From contig NZ_QTUV01000004.1 of NCBI RefSeq assembly GCF_003435815.1, forward strand, positions 1-64,000: 64,000 bases of DNA, in the 5' to 3' direction. The notes below the pieces were generated by a model, which saw nothing but the letters and a program-made list of their open reading frames with translations, ran no database searches and had not been told where the DNA came from. The position numbers and the translations under genes are program-made. Below are positions 35,642 through 44,341 of the stretch, piece after piece. This DNA comes from Dorea sp. AM10-31. GTDB taxonomy: Bacteria; Bacillota; Clostridia; Lachnospirales; Lachnospiraceae. Within the stretch, counting starts at the first letter, position 1. Every line of letters starts with the position of its first letter.

Positions 35642-35839
35642 ATGGCAAAAAACTCATCAAACATGAATGCATCTGATAAGAATGCTTATGGAAAAAACAT
35701 CGCAGACAAGAACTCATCTAACAAAAACGGATATAATAAGAATGCATCCAAAAAGAATGCATATGGGCAGTCCGACAAGAATGAATCCAATAGAAATTCT
35801 TCTGATAGCAACTGCCACGGCTACAAAGAGAGACAGTAA
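35642..35839 (+). CDS. Small Asn/Lys/Ser-rich repeat protein
   Basis: A 65-residue, very hydrophilic protein with about five loose repeats of the type KNA-Y-GK or NKNASKKNA, and one Cys near the C-terminus. No signal peptide or membrane segment. AGGAGG lies 8 bases before the ATG, so it is probably translated. Similar short Asn/Lys-rich proteins occur in other gut clostridia, but I know no function. The frame reopens after its stop into a remnant. Confidence 0.6.
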   Translation: MAKNSSNMNASDKNAYGKNIADKNSSNKNGYNKNASKKNAYGQSDKNESNRNSSDSNCHGYKERQ

Positions 35840-35947
35840 TCAGAAAATGGCGTAACAATCCACACTTATAAGACAGTGAAATATGGCGGAAAGAGTGTCA
35901 AACTCTATTCGGCATGGTCAAAAGCAGCAAAAGCAAAAATCAAATAA
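35840..35947 (+). pseudogene. In-frame C-terminal remnant of a surface-type protein
   Basis: Directly after the TAA of the small gene and in the same frame, 35 codons read SENGVTIHTYKTVKYGGKSV and then KLYSAWSKAAKAKIK to a stop at 35945. The composition looks like the end of a larger secreted repeat protein. It has no start of its own. Either a large deletion joined two genes, or the TAA truncated one. Confidence 0.45.
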
Positions 35948-35999
35948 TGTGTGATGCAGTTTGCGCTTTATGATGGTAGTCATTTATAATGAAGTAAAC

Positions 36000-36046
36000 A
36001 AAAAGGCTTCCCTGAAGATACAGGTATTTTCAGGGAAGCCTTTTTT
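36000..36046 (+). terminator. Terminator
   Basis: AAAAAGGCTTCCCTGAA pairs exactly with TTCAGGGAAGCCTTTTT and ends in T residues. Confidence 0.9.
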
Positions 36047-36099
36047 ATATAAAAATCTTCCGGCAGATATGCAAAGTCATATTCTTTGTTATAAAAACC

Positions 36100-36128
36100 T
36101 TGCACGCTTTTTTTATGTAGAATATACT
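36100..36128 (+). promoter_or_regulatory. Promoter of the rlmL-like/rdgB/phosphoesterase operon
   Basis: TTGCAC (36100-36105) and TATACT (36123-36128), 17-base spacer, 46 bases before the first gene. Confidence 0.65.
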
Positions 36129-36174
36129 AAGAAAGAGTACAAACAGAAAAGTACGGAAGAAACAGGAGAAATAT

Positions 36175-37332
36175 ATGAGTAAAATAGAATTGATTGCACC
36201 ATGCCATTTTGGGTTGGAGGCAGTTTTAAAAAGAGAGATCATAGACCTTGGCTATGATATCGCAGAAGTAGAAGATGGAAGAGTGACATTTTACGGAGAT
36301 GAAGACGCAATCTGTCGTGCCAATATTTTCCTGCGGACAGCAGAGAGAATCCTTGTAAAAGCAGGAAGTTTCAAAGCGGTAACATTTGAAGAATTATTTG
36401 ACAAGACAAAGAACCTGCCGTGGGAGCGTTATATTCCGAAGAATGGAAAATTCTGGGTTGCCAAGGCAGCGTCTGTTAAGAGTAAATTATTCAGCCCGTC
36501 AGACATCCAGTCTATTATGAAGAAAGCAATGGTCAGACGGCTGCAGGAATATTATGGAATCGAGTGGTTTCCGGAAGACGGAGCTTCTTATCCGGTACGT
36601 GTATTTTTGATGAAAGATATCGTGACAGTAGGAATCGATACATCCGGTGTGTCCCTGCACAAGAGAGGATACCGTGAAGTTTCCGGCAAAGCGCCGATCA
36701 CGGAGACTCTGGCAGCAGCACTCATCAAGCTGACACCATGGAAGAAAGACCGTGTATTCGTAGATCCGTTCTGCGGAAGTGGAACATTTCCGATAGAAGC
36801 TGCAATGATGGCTGCAAATATCGCGCCGGGAATGAATCGTTCCTTCACGGCAGAAGAGTGGACGAACCTGATCCCGAAGAAGATGTGGTATGACGTGATC
36901 AACGAGGCAAATGATCTGATTAAGGACGATATCGATGTGGACATTCAGGGATATGATATCGATGGATCGGTCATTAAGATCGCAAGAAGAAATGCAAGAG
37001 AAGCCGGAGTGGATCATCTGATCCATTTTCAGGAGAGAGATGTAAGAAACTTAAGCCATCCGAAGAAATACGGATTTATCGTGACGAACCCGCCTTACGG
37101 AGAACGTCTGGAAGATAAGAAAGACCTGCCGGAACTGTATCGTGCATTTGGCGAAAGCTTTGCAGGACTTGACAGCTGGTCGGCTTACATGATTACTTCT
37201 TATGAAGATGCACAGCGTTATTTCGGGCGGAAAGCGGATAAGAACCGGAAGATTTACAATGGAATGTTGAAGACATATTTCTATCAGTTTATGGGACCGA
37301 AGCCGCCGAGAAAACCGAGAGAGGAGCAGTAG
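36175..37332 (+). CDS. THUMP-domain class I RNA methyltransferase (RlmL/YpsC-like)
   Basis: A 385-residue enzyme. The N-terminal THUMP domain (about 1-160, starting IELIAPCHFGLEAVLKREI) binds RNA. The methyltransferase domain has the SAM loop VDPFCGSGTFPIEAAMMAAN and the catalytic N6 motif VTNPPYGERL. It methylates guanine N2 of 23S rRNA in E. coli RlmL; the Gram-positive relatives are single-domain versions. The next gene's start codon follows its stop immediately. Confidence 0.88.
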   Translation: MSKIELIAPCHFGLEAVLKREIIDLGYDIAEVEDGRVTFYGDEDAICRANIFLRTAERILVKAGSFKAVTFEELFDKTKNLPWERYIPKNGKFWVAKAASVKSKLFSPSDIQSIMKKAMVRRLQEYYGIEWFPEDGASYPVRVFLMKDIVTVGIDTSGVSLHKRGYREVSGKAPITETLAAALIKLTPWKKDRVFVDPFCGSGTFPIEAAMMAANIAPGMNRSFTAEEWTNLIPKKMWYDVINEANDLIKDDIDVDIQGYDIDGSVIKIARRNAREAGVDHLIHFQERDVRNLSHPKKYGFIVTNPPYGERLEDKKDLPELYRAFGESFAGLDSWSAYMITSYEDAQRYFGRKADKNRKIYNGMLKTYFYQFMGPKPPRKPREEQ

Positions 37333-37950
37333 ATGAAGAAAATAATATTTGCAACAGGAAATGAGCATAAGATGGTGGAAGTCCGTATGATCCTTGACGG
37401 TCTGGGACTGGAGATTCTCTCACAGAAAGAAGCAGAGATTCAGGCAGATGTTGTAGAGGATGGAACTACATTTGAAGAAAATGCACTGATCAAAGCATCC
37501 GAGATTGCGAAAATCGCACATGAGATGCCGGAATACAAAGAAGCAGTTGTGATGGCAGATGATTCCGGCCTGGAAATCGATTATCTGAACAAAGAGCCGG
37601 GAATCTATTCTGCGCGGTACATGGGAGAGGATACTTCCTATGATATTAAAAATCAGGCGCTTTTAGACCGTCTGGATGGTGTGCCGGACGAAAAACGTAC
37701 AGCGCGGTTTGTCTGTGCGATCGCAGCTGTACTTCCGGATGGAAGCCATGAAGTTGTGCGCGGCACGATGGAGGGCATTATTGGTCATGAGATTGCCGGA
37801 GAAAACGGATTTGGATATGATCCGATTTTCTATCTGCCGGAATGTGGATGTACCAGCGCAGAACTTGCGCCGGAAGAGAAGAACAGACGAAGCCACAGAG
37901 GAGAAGGACTTCGGAAAATGCGTGAGATTCTGGAGAATAAGAAGAAATGA
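37333..37950 (+). CDS. rdgB: RdgB/HAM1 non-canonical purine NTP pyrophosphatase
   Basis: A 205-residue enzyme with the HAM1 signatures: KIIFATGNEHKMVEVRMIL, DDSGLEIDYL, GIYSARYMGE, FVCAIAAVLPDGS and the active-site loop GENGFGYDPIFYLPE, then SHRGEGLRKM. It removes pyrophosphate from ITP, XTP and their deoxy forms, keeping them out of nucleic acids. The stop overlaps the start of the phosphoesterase gene by 4 bases, a usual pairing in Clostridia. Confidence 0.94.
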   Translation: MKKIIFATGNEHKMVEVRMILDGLGLEILSQKEAEIQADVVEDGTTFEENALIKASEIAKIAHEMPEYKEAVVMADDSGLEIDYLNKEPGIYSARYMGEDTSYDIKNQALLDRLDGVPDEKRTARFVCAIAAVLPDGSHEVVRGTMEGIIGHEIAGENGFGYDPIFYLPECGCTSAELAPEEKNRRSHRGEGLRKMREILENKKK

Positions 37951-38426
37951 AAATACTGATCGTAAGTGATACACATAAGGCTCACGTATCTCTGGAACAG
38001 GTTTTGGAGCGGGAGAAGCCGATTGATATGCTTATCCATCTTGGAGATGTGGAAGGCGGGGCTGATTATATAGAAGCACTGGCGGGCTGTCCGGTACATA
38101 TCGTTGCCGGAAATAATGACTATTTCAGTGATCTTCCGCAGGAAGAAGAATTCGTTGTGGAAGGAAATCACATTTTCATTACACATGGACACTATTATTA
38201 TGTATCTATGGGAGAGAGTGATTTGCTGAAAGAAGCTAAAGGCAGAGACGCTGACATAGTGATGTATGGACATACACATAAGCCATCGCTGCATGAAGAA
38301 GACGGCGTGACGATATTGAATCCGGGAAGTATCTCTTACCCGCGTCAGAGTGGGCGTCAGAAGACCTATATGATCATGGAGATTGATGCATCGGGCATGC
38401 CGGAGATTGAGCTGAAATATGTATAA
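37947..38426 (+). CDS. YfcE/MJ0936-type metallophosphoesterase
   Basis: A 159-residue calcineurin-like phosphoesterase. All metal motifs are visible: VSDTHKA, IHLGDVEGG, AGNNDYF, THGHYYYV and GHTHKP. Members are Mn2+-dependent phosphodiesterases with an unknown physiological substrate. It overlaps the rdgB stop by 4 bases and so is translationally coupled to it. Confidence 0.9.
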   Translation: MKILIVSDTHKAHVSLEQVLEREKPIDMLIHLGDVEGGADYIEALAGCPVHIVAGNNDYFSDLPQEEEFVVEGNHIFITHGHYYYVSMGESDLLKEAKGRDADIVMYGHTHKPSLHEEDGVTILNPGSISYPRQSGRQKTYMIMEIDASGMPEIELKYV

Positions 38427-38468
38427 GAAAAGACATGTAAAAAATTGCAAAAAAAATCAAAAAAGTTA

Positions 38469-38497
38469 TTGACAATATTCGAACCTTGCTATATAAT
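38469..38497 (+). promoter_or_regulatory. Promoter of the six-tRNA cluster
   Basis: TTGACA (38469-38474) and TATAAT (38492-38497), exact consensus, 17-base spacer. Confidence 0.9.
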
Positions 38498-38546
38498 AGC
38501 TATTGTGTCACGGAGATACAACAAGATGACACGAAGTAAACAATAT

Positions 38547-38621
38547 CGGGGTGTGGCTCAGCTTGGCTAGAGCGCCTGGTTTGGGACCAGGAGGTCGCAG
38601 GTTCGAATCCTGTCACCCCGA
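38547..38621 (+). tRNA. tRNA-Pro (TGG)
   Basis: Acceptor CGGGGTG/CACCCCG; anticodon stem CCTGG/CCAGG with loop TTTGGGA, anticodon TGG. CCA is not encoded. First of a six-tRNA cluster. Confidence 0.97.
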
Positions 38622-38628
38622 TAATCTT

Positions 38629-38699
38629 GCGGGTGTAGTTCAATGGTAGAACACCAGCCTTCCAAGCTGGATACGTGGGTTCGATTCCCATCACCCGCT
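38629..38699 (+). tRNA. tRNA-Gly (TCC)
   Basis: Acceptor GCGGGTG/CACCCGC; anticodon stem CCAGC/GCTGG with loop CTTCCAA. Seven bases separate it from tRNA-Pro. Confidence 0.97.
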
Positions 38700-38755
38700 T
38701 TCCGAGTGTCAACAGACATTTGGGAAAGTGATAGTTCTGAGGAGCTTATCCTTAA

Positions 38756-38829
38756 GAGTCTGTAGCTCAGCTGGATAGAGCAACGGCCTTCTAAGCCGTA
38801 GGTCGAGGGTTCGAATCCCCCCAGGCTCG
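38756..38829 (+). tRNA. tRNA-Arg (TCT)
   Basis: Acceptor GAGTCTG/CAGGCTC with one G-U pair; anticodon stem ACGGC/GCCGT with loop CTTCTAA. Confidence 0.97.
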
Positions 38830-38895
38830 TTAGAACCACAACAATTTAATAATGTGGTACTTAGTTGGACAGCTATAGTTCGATAAGTAATATAT

Positions 38896-38970
38896 GGTGG
38901 GTATGGTGCAGTTGGTTAGCGCGCCAGATTGTGGTTCTGGATATCATGGGTTCGAGTCCCATTACCCACC
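38896..38970 (+). tRNA. tRNA-His (GTG)
   Basis: Acceptor GTGGGTA/TACCCAC plus the extra G at -1 (38896) opposite the discriminator C typical of tRNA-His; anticodon loop TTGTGGT. Confidence 0.97.
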
Positions 38971-39003
38971 TTTCTTTTTTTCTGTAAAGAGAGAATGTAT
39001 TAT

Positions 39004-39075
39004 TGGGCTATCGCCAAGCGGTAAGGCACAGGACTTTGACTCCTGCATTCGTTGGTTCGAATCCAACTAGCCCAG
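39004..39075 (+). tRNA. tRNA-Gln (TTG)
   Basis: Acceptor TGGGCTA/TAGCCCA; anticodon stem CAGGA/TCCTG with loop CTTTGAC. Confidence 0.97.
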
Positions 39076-39081
39076 TTATAT

Positions 39082-39154
39082 GGGCGTGTAGCTCAGGTGG
39101 TAGAGCACTTGACTTTTAATCAAGTTGTCCGGGGTTCGAATCCCCGCACGCTCA
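39082..39154 (+). tRNA. tRNA-Lys (TTT)
   Basis: Acceptor GGGCGTG/CACGCTC; anticodon stem CTTGA/TCAAG with loop CTTTTAA. Last of the cluster; a terminator follows. Confidence 0.97.
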
Positions 39155-39167
39155 CTGAATTATAGAT

Positions 39168-39195
39168 GCAAATCCTTTGGGGTTTGCGTTTTTTT
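39168..39195 (+). terminator. Terminator of the tRNA cluster
   Basis: GCAAATCC pairs with GGGTTTGC (one G-U) followed by seven T residues. Confidence 0.85.
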
Positions 39196-39220
39196 GTTTA
39201 TGTAGAAAGAAGGAAAAAAA

Positions 39221-40558
39221 GTGGGAAAACACATGTTTTCTAATAAAGCATTGTGGAAACTGATGGCACCGTTGGCATTTGATCAGTTGCTAAATTCCAT
39301 GATGGGAACAGTTGGAACAATGGTAGTCAGCAATCTGGGTTCGGCGGCAATCTCAGCAGTCAGTCTGGTAGACGCCATCAACGTACTGATCGTTCAGGCG
39401 TTTTATGCACTGGCAGCAGGAGGAACAGTTGTATGTTCCCAATATCTTGGATGCAAAAAAGAAAAAGAAGCAAATGAAGCGGCAAGACAGCTTCTGTTTA
39501 TCACATTTGTATTGTCTGTGGTGATTGCAGCAATCTGTCTGGCAGCAAATGGACCGCTCCTGCGGTTGATCTTTGGAGAAGTAGAACCACAGGTTATGAA
39601 ATATTCCAGACAATATTTTATTATTTCAGCGATATCCTATCCGTTTATTGCGTTGTATGATGATGGTTCGTCCATATTCCGTGCACAGGAAAACAGTAAA
39701 ACGCCGATGATGATTTCACTGTGTGCAAATATTCTGAATCTCATATTAAATATACTGTTTGTATGGGGATTTCATATGGAAGTTATCGGTTCGGCAACAG
39801 CGACCATGTTGTCGCGTGCATTTTCGATGATTGCAGTGCTGTGTCTTCTGCGCCGTCCGGAACTTATTATCCGCCTGAGGGGGTATCTTAGTATTCGCCC
39901 TATCTGGTCACAGATCCGCCGGATTCTGTATCTTGGTATTCCGTCGGGAATCGAAAACAGTATGTTCCAGTTTGGTAAACTGGCAATCCAGTCTACGGTG
40001 TCTATGATGGGGACGGCCGCAATTGCTGCGCAGGGAATGACAAATATCCTGGAAAATCTGAATGGTATTCTGGCAATTGGAATAGGTGTCGGACTGATGA
40101 CGGTAGTCGGAGAATGTATGGGAGCCGGAAGAAAAGATGAGGCAGCCTACTATATTAAGAAGATGACAGCCGTGTCAGAAGTTGTCGTGATTGCAAGCTG
40201 TCTGCTGATCTTTGCGCTCGTACATCCAATTACGATTTTCGGTGGAATGGAAGCAAAGAGTGCAAAAATGTGTATCTTCATGGTTGGCTGTATCACCATT
40301 GCAAAACCAATTGTGTGGTCGTTGGCATTTATACCGGCATACGGTTTCCGTGCAGCCGGGGATGTGAAATTTACGATGGTTACATCGGCGCTCATCATGT
40401 GGTTTTGTCGTGTTACACTTGCGATGTTTCTTGCGAGAGTGCTCGGGTTCGGACCGATTGCAGTATGGATCGGAATGTTCACTGACTGGTCAGTCCGTGC
40501 GATTATTTACAGTATCCGCTTTAAAAGTGGAAAATGGATGGAGCATCAGGTTATTTAA
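39221..40558 (+). CDS. MATE-family efflux transporter
   Basis: A 445-residue integral membrane protein with twelve predicted helices in two six-helix halves. Family segments include LAFDQLLNSMMGTVGTMVVS, FYALAAGGTVVCSQYLG and GVGLMTVVGECMGAGRKDEA. MATE pumps export drugs or metabolites using Na+ or H+ gradients. The start is a GTG at 39221 with GAAGGAAA upstream; an ATG at 39233 is an alternative. Substrate unknown. Confidence 0.88.
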   Translation: MGKHMFSNKALWKLMAPLAFDQLLNSMMGTVGTMVVSNLGSAAISAVSLVDAINVLIVQAFYALAAGGTVVCSQYLGCKKEKEANEAARQLLFITFVLSVVIAAICLAANGPLLRLIFGEVEPQVMKYSRQYFIISAISYPFIALYDDGSSIFRAQENSKTPMMISLCANILNLILNILFVWGFHMEVIGSATATMLSRAFSMIAVLCLLRRPELIIRLRGYLSIRPIWSQIRRILYLGIPSGIENSMFQFGKLAIQSTVSMMGTAAIAAQGMTNILENLNGILAIGIGVGLMTVVGECMGAGRKDEAAYYIKKMTAVSEVVVIASCLLIFALVHPITIFGGMEAKSAKMCIFMVGCITIAKPIVWSLAFIPAYGFRAAGDVKFTMVTSALIMWFCRVTLAMFLARVLGFGPIAVWIGMFTDWSVRAIIYSIRFKSGKWMEHQVI

Positions 40559-40615
40559 GGGAAATTTTCGAAATGTCCCGGCAATAACAGGAAACAGATG
40601 ATTATAAAAAACCAG

Positions 40616-40645
40616 TTGACAAATATACAGAAAATATAGTATATT
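40616..40645 (+). promoter_or_regulatory. Promoter of tRNA-Leu
   Basis: TTGACA (40616-40621) and TATATT (40640-40645), 18-base spacer. Confidence 0.7.
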
Positions 40646-40662
40646 ATTTAGGCAGTTTGCAT

Positions 40663-40743
40663 GCGGATGTGGCGGAATTGGCAGACGCGCCAGACTTAGG
40701 ATCTGGTGTCCCCGACGTGCAGGTTCAAGTCCTGTCATCCGCA
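40663..40743 (+). tRNA. tRNA-Leu (TAG)
   Basis: Class II tRNA with a long variable arm. Acceptor GCGGATG/CATCCGC; anticodon stem CCAGA/TCTGG with loop CTTAGGA, anticodon TAG. Confidence 0.97.
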
Positions 40744-40773
40744 TTTGCTACATGATATAATATCAATTACGAA

Positions 40774-40806
40774 GAAGATCATCACGAAAGTGGTGGTCTT
40801 TTTTTA
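40774..40806 (+). terminator. Terminator after tRNA-Leu
   Basis: AAGATCATCAC pairs with GTGGTGGTCTT over GAAA with two G-U pairs, followed by a T run. Confidence 0.75.
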
Positions 40807-40962
40807 AAGACTGTTGCAGGACAGAAAGAAGCAGCAACAAAACTCCTTGGTCAAACACTTTCCAAGGAAGAAATTGCTGAAAAAGTCGGAAAGTATAATA
40901 ACATGACCGTTGATGTCAATGGTTGTACACACGGCGTACACTCATTTCAATTGATTAACTGA
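40807..40962 (+). pseudogene. Orphan coding remnant, family unknown
   Basis: In one frame 51 codons read KTVAGQKEAATKLLGQTLSK, then a Glu/Lys-rich stretch and VNGCTHGVHSFQLIN to a stop at 40960. Composition is protein-like, but there is no start codon or ribosome site, and it begins in the T tract of the tRNA terminator. I do not recognise a family. It may be the tail of a lost gene. Confidence 0.3.
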
Positions 40963-41026
40963 TAAGAAATTAAGGATAAATAAAAGTAAATATGTAAAAG
41001 GGGACATTTCCCCCGGAACATAAGAG

Positions 41027-41084
41027 AAGCAGCTCCGCGTTATGTATCTCAGTTGAGATTTCATAGCATGGAGCTGCTTTTGCT
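41027..41084 (+). terminator. Hairpin between convergent units
   Basis: GAAGCAGCTCC pairs with GGAGCTGCTTT across an irregular top, then a T-rich stretch. It faces the end of the minus-strand gene at 41132. Confidence 0.7.
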
Positions 41085-41131
41085 TTATTAAATATATTCA
41101 ATAACTATAGCATCTGTAGAAAACTGACTAA

Positions 41132-41962
41132 CTATCGTATCACATATTTTCTTACAAAGCAGCTTACAACACCCAGCGCGCAGAGTGGCAGAAGAGCGGA
41201 AGTAAGTCCGCCGTAGAGTTGCAGTGCTCCTTTTAAACCCTGAAGCGGAGCCGGAGAAGCCGGGATCAGATTTCCAAAATACAGAGACAGATATGCACCT
41301 GCATAGATGAAAATGAAAGAAAACCAGCCTTTGCCTTTATCGTAACGGTGTCCGCGTTTCCCATAAGTACTGCTTCCGAAAAGCACGATTAAAAATGTGA
41401 CTGCTTCCACGAGAAGCAGGAATAAGGCAACACCAAGATAAGCACCCAGAATATAATTCTTCTGTGCGACTGCCGCAGCAATATTTCCGTAAGCCGGAGC
41501 GTTTTTCCAGAATGTCAGTCCCAGCATGCAGAAAATAATAGCAATGAGTACCAGAGTTCCGGCACGGAGCAGGAGATTCAACGTCTTGCGTGTTGCTTTA
41601 GCAGCGATCTTTCCACCGGTTGCTGCGCCTTTCTTCAAAGGAGACAGAAAATTTGGCAGATGAAAACCGCCCTTTTTGCGCCCGCCTTTATCAGAAGAAC
41701 GTTTTTTGTCAGAATCATTGCCGGATACCTTGCCGCCGCGCTTCCGTTTCATATATTCTTCCGGCGTTTCATCGAATGAAGTAGTATAATTTTCTTCCAC
41801 ATAATCGATATGCTTTGTTGTATCCAGATCGGAAAGACTGGAAAGTACGTCTTTGTAATTATCATCTGTATCGATGTTAATATCAGGAAGCTCCCCTTCG
41901 TAGATAACTTCAAAATCATTGTCGAAGATATCTTTTCCCTTATTTGCAGTATTCATACTCAT
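41132..41962 (-). CDS. Hypothetical membrane protein with acidic N-terminal tail
   Basis: A 276-residue protein I cannot assign. The first 75 residues are strongly acidic and Asp/Tyr-rich, followed by a basic stretch (YMKRKRGGKVSGNDSDKKRS) and then four hydrophobic helices between about 130 and 275. A possible topology is cytoplasmic tail plus small membrane domain. AGGAGGG 8 bases before the first ATG supports this start. No linked gene suggests a function. Confidence 0.6.
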   Translation of the reverse strand: MSMNTANKGKDIFDNDFEVIYEGELPDINIDTDDNYKDVLSSLSDLDTTKHIDYVEENYTTSFDETPEEYMKRKRGGKVSGNDSDKKRSSDKGGRKKGGFHLPNFLSPLKKGAATGGKIAAKATRKTLNLLLRAGTLVLIAIIFCMLGLTFWKNAPAYGNIAAAVAQKNYILGAYLGVALFLLLVEAVTFLIVLFGSSTYGKRGHRYDKGKGWFSFIFIYAGAYLSLYFGNLIPASPAPLQGLKGALQLYGGLTSALLPLCALGVVSCFVRKYVIR

Positions 41963-42156
41963 AAAAAATCCCTCCTAAAACGATTTACATTTTAGTATCT
42001 ATATCGGATGGATACAATAGATATCACAAAAATTTCAGGAAGACATAAGGTTTTCTTTAGATTTAGAATTGTGTATAATAGAAAACAATCGAACTAAGGT
42101 AAATGATGTAAAATAACTATCATGAGTAATAATTGGAGATACAGGAGAGCATTGTC

Positions 42157-42828
42157 ATGAAAATAAATGGAAATAAAATAGAAGGACTTGTATTTGATAT
42201 GGACGGTCTGCTGCTTGATTCGGAGCGGATTGTGCAGAGATCGTGGGAGCTGTCCGGCAAAGAACTCGGAATAGAAGGAATGGGGCAGCAGATCTACCAT
42301 ACACTGGGAATGAATGCAAAAAGCCGCAGACAGTATTTTAAAAATGCGATCAGCGCAGATTTTCCTTATGAAGAATTTCAGAAACTGACATCCAAATATT
42401 TTTATCAGATTACAGATACAGAGGGACTTCCGGTGAAAAAAGGAGCAGCAGAGTTACTGGAATATGCAAAGACGCATGACTACAAGACCGCAGTGGCAAC
42501 TTCGTCAAGCAGGGAGTATGCAGAGCGCGTGCTGACGGATGCGGGACTTTATCAGTGGTTTGACGGCGGTGTATTTGGCGATATGGTGACAAAAGGAAAA
42601 CCAGATCCGGAAATCTATCTCCGTGCCTGTGAGAGTATTGCACTGCGTCCGGAAAACGGACTGGCATTTGAAGATGCACCGGGCGGAATCCGGTCGGCGG
42701 TGGCAGCAGGATTACATACCATCATGATTCCGGATCTGCTCCAGCCGACAGAAGAGATAAAAAAGCTGATTTACCGGAAGTTTGCTGATCTTGGGGAAGT
42801 GATTCCGTTTTTAGAGGGGAGTGTATAA
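42157..42828 (+). CDS. HAD-family hydrolase (subfamily IA, beta-PGM-like)
   Basis: A 223-residue HAD enzyme: motif I GLVFDMDGLLLDSERIV, motif II AVATSSSREYAERVL, motif III in TKGKPDPEIYLRA, motif IV AFEDAPGGIRSAVAAG. It resembles phosphatases of sugar phosphates and beta-phosphoglucomutases. I use the ATG at 42157 because AGGAG at 42143-42147 fits it; a TTG at 42133 would add eight residues. No operon partner. Confidence 0.85.
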   Translation: MKINGNKIEGLVFDMDGLLLDSERIVQRSWELSGKELGIEGMGQQIYHTLGMNAKSRRQYFKNAISADFPYEEFQKLTSKYFYQITDTEGLPVKKGAAELLEYAKTHDYKTAVATSSSREYAERVLTDAGLYQWFDGGVFGDMVTKGKPDPEIYLRACESIALRPENGLAFEDAPGGIRSAVAAGLHTIMIPDLLQPTEEIKKLIYRKFADLGEVIPFLEGSV

Positions 42829-43015
42829 TTTTCAATCATAAAAACTCTTTGGAATTATATTTTCCAATGAGATATCATGGGGAAATTATGCAATATGGTG
42901 TGTTTCATACATAATAAAAAGAAGACTGGATGTATGCTGAGGTGTTCTCAATATACAGCTGGTCTCCTTTTGTTATGTCCATGTTTTTTTGACAAGTTTA
43001 CACGGCGTATCCGTA

Positions 43016-43177
43016 TTAGTCTTCTTTTGCGAATACTTCTTTTCCCATACCACAGATCGGGCAGAGCCAGTCGTCCGGCAGATCTTCAAAAGCTGTTCCG
43101 GGAGCGATACCTCCGTCCGGATCCCCATTTTCCGGATCATAAACATAGCCGCAAGGTTGACATACATATTTTTCCAT
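43016..43177 (-). CDS. Rubredoxin
   Basis: A 53-residue rubredoxin: [20 protein letters not shown] and [11 protein letters not shown] give two CxxCG iron knuckles. It is a small cytoplasmic one-electron carrier, often serving oxygen or peroxide defence in anaerobes. The start has GGAGGAG 7 bases upstream. It is a single gene; its partner enzyme is not nearby. Confidence 0.95.
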   Translation of the reverse strand: MEKYVCQPCGYVYDPENGDPDGGIAPGTAFEDLPDDWLCPICGMGKEVFAKED

Positions 43178-43274
43178 CTTTTCTCCTCCGTTAGAAACCT
43201 TTCGTGTCCTTGTCTGGGATATTTTCCCAAACATCATCTTATAGTTATAGCATACATCATATCGGACAAAAATG

Positions 43275-44138
43275 CTATATTTCTTTAGACCAGCGTCCAG
43301 ATGCTCCGCAAGGGAGGACAAGGCCGGTGCTGCTGACCGGAAGACCGATTTCCTGGGATTCTACATGTCCGTGCCATGGTGCAAGTTCTGTTGCGATCAT
43401 ATAAGTCAGAACAGCAGGTGCCAGACCGGTTGTGTAGGAATTTACAAGGAAGAACAACGGATCAGCAGAGAGTATCTTCGTACATAATTTGATAAGCGGA
43501 TGAATGGCATCCTCGATTTTCCAGATTTCTCCTTTCGGACCTCTTCCATAAGAAGGTGGATCCATGATGATCGCATCATAGTGATTGCCACGGCGGATCT
43601 CACGTTCTACAAATTTCACACAGTCATCGACAAGCCAGCGAATCGGTTTATCGGATAAACCGGAAGATGCTGCATTTTCCTTCGCCCATGTAACCATTCC
43701 CTTGGACGCATCTACGTGTGTAACACTTGCTCCGGCTGCGGCAGCCGCAAGAGTAGCGCCTCCGGTATAGGCAAAAAGGTTCAGAACTTTTACCGGCCGT
43801 CCGGCGTTTTTGATTTTATCGGAGAACCAGTCCCAGTTGGTTGCCTGTTCCGGGAAAAGTCCGGTATGTTTGAAGCTGAACGGTTTCAAATTAAATGTCA
43901 GTTCTTTATAATGAATCTGCCACTGTTTTGGCAAATCGAAAAATTCCCATTCGCCACCGCCTTTTTTACTGCGGTGATAATGTCCGTTCGGATGTTTCCA
44001 GCCACTGTTTGTCTTTTTGGTATCCCAGATTACCTGCGGATCCGGGCGCACAAGAAGAAAATCACCCCAGCGTTCCAGTTTTTCTCCTTTGCTGCAATCT
44101 ATTACTTCATAATCTTTCCATTGATCTGCAATCCACAT
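43275..44138 (-). CDS. Class I SAM-dependent rRNA methyltransferase (RlmI-type)
   Basis: A 287-residue methyltransferase of the COG1092 type. The SAM loop is [20 protein letters not shown] with the acidic residue in [17 protein letters not shown]; the catalytic region is [20 protein letters not shown]. The PUA domain found in RlmI is missing, as in many short relatives. It should methylate cytosine C5 or a similar position in rRNA. Single-gene unit on the minus strand. Confidence 0.85.
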   Translation of the reverse strand: MWIADQWKDYEVIDCSKGEKLERWGDFLLVRPDPQVIWDTKKTNSGWKHPNGHYHRSKKGGGEWEFFDLPKQWQIHYKELTFNLKPFSFKHTGLFPEQATNWDWFSDKIKNAGRPVKVLNLFAYTGGATLAAAAAGASVTHVDASKGMVTWAKENAASSGLSDKPIRWLVDDCVKFVEREIRRGNHYDAIIMDPPSYGRGPKGEIWKIEDAIHPLIKLCTKILSADPLFFLVNSYTTGLAPAVLTYMIATELAPWHGHVESQEIGLPVSSTGLVLPCGASGRWSKEI

Positions 44139-44218
44139 AATTAAAAACCTTTCTCATGATTTGTTAGCATAGTCATTCATGAAAGATTATAGCATGGAGG
44201 AAAAGAAAAAGAAAGCCT

Positions 44219-44233
44219 ATAGACATCTTCTAT
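44219..44233. promoter_or_regulatory. ATAGA-N5-TCTAT palindrome, site A
   Basis: ATAGA CATCT TCTAT. First of five sites of this form in the island. Its centre is about 72 bases before the expected transcription start of the PHP gene, the usual place for a LysR-type activator. Confidence 0.6.
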
Positions 44234-44262
44234 AATAATGAATATATATTAAAAAACTCTAT

Positions 44263-44291
44263 TTGAAGCACGGGACAGGAGTTTATATAAT
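44263..44291 (+). promoter_or_regulatory. Promoter of the PHP gene
   Basis: TTGAAG (44263-44268) and TATAAT (44286-44291), 17-base spacer. Confidence 0.75.
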
Positions 44292-44341
44292 AGAAAGAGA
44301 AGAACAGTTGGAAAAACAGACAACTATGGGAGGAAATGATT

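Noticed and set aside
38547..39154. Integrated element in the tRNA cluster
   Set aside because: No integrase gene, no duplicated tRNA 3' end and no change in base composition.
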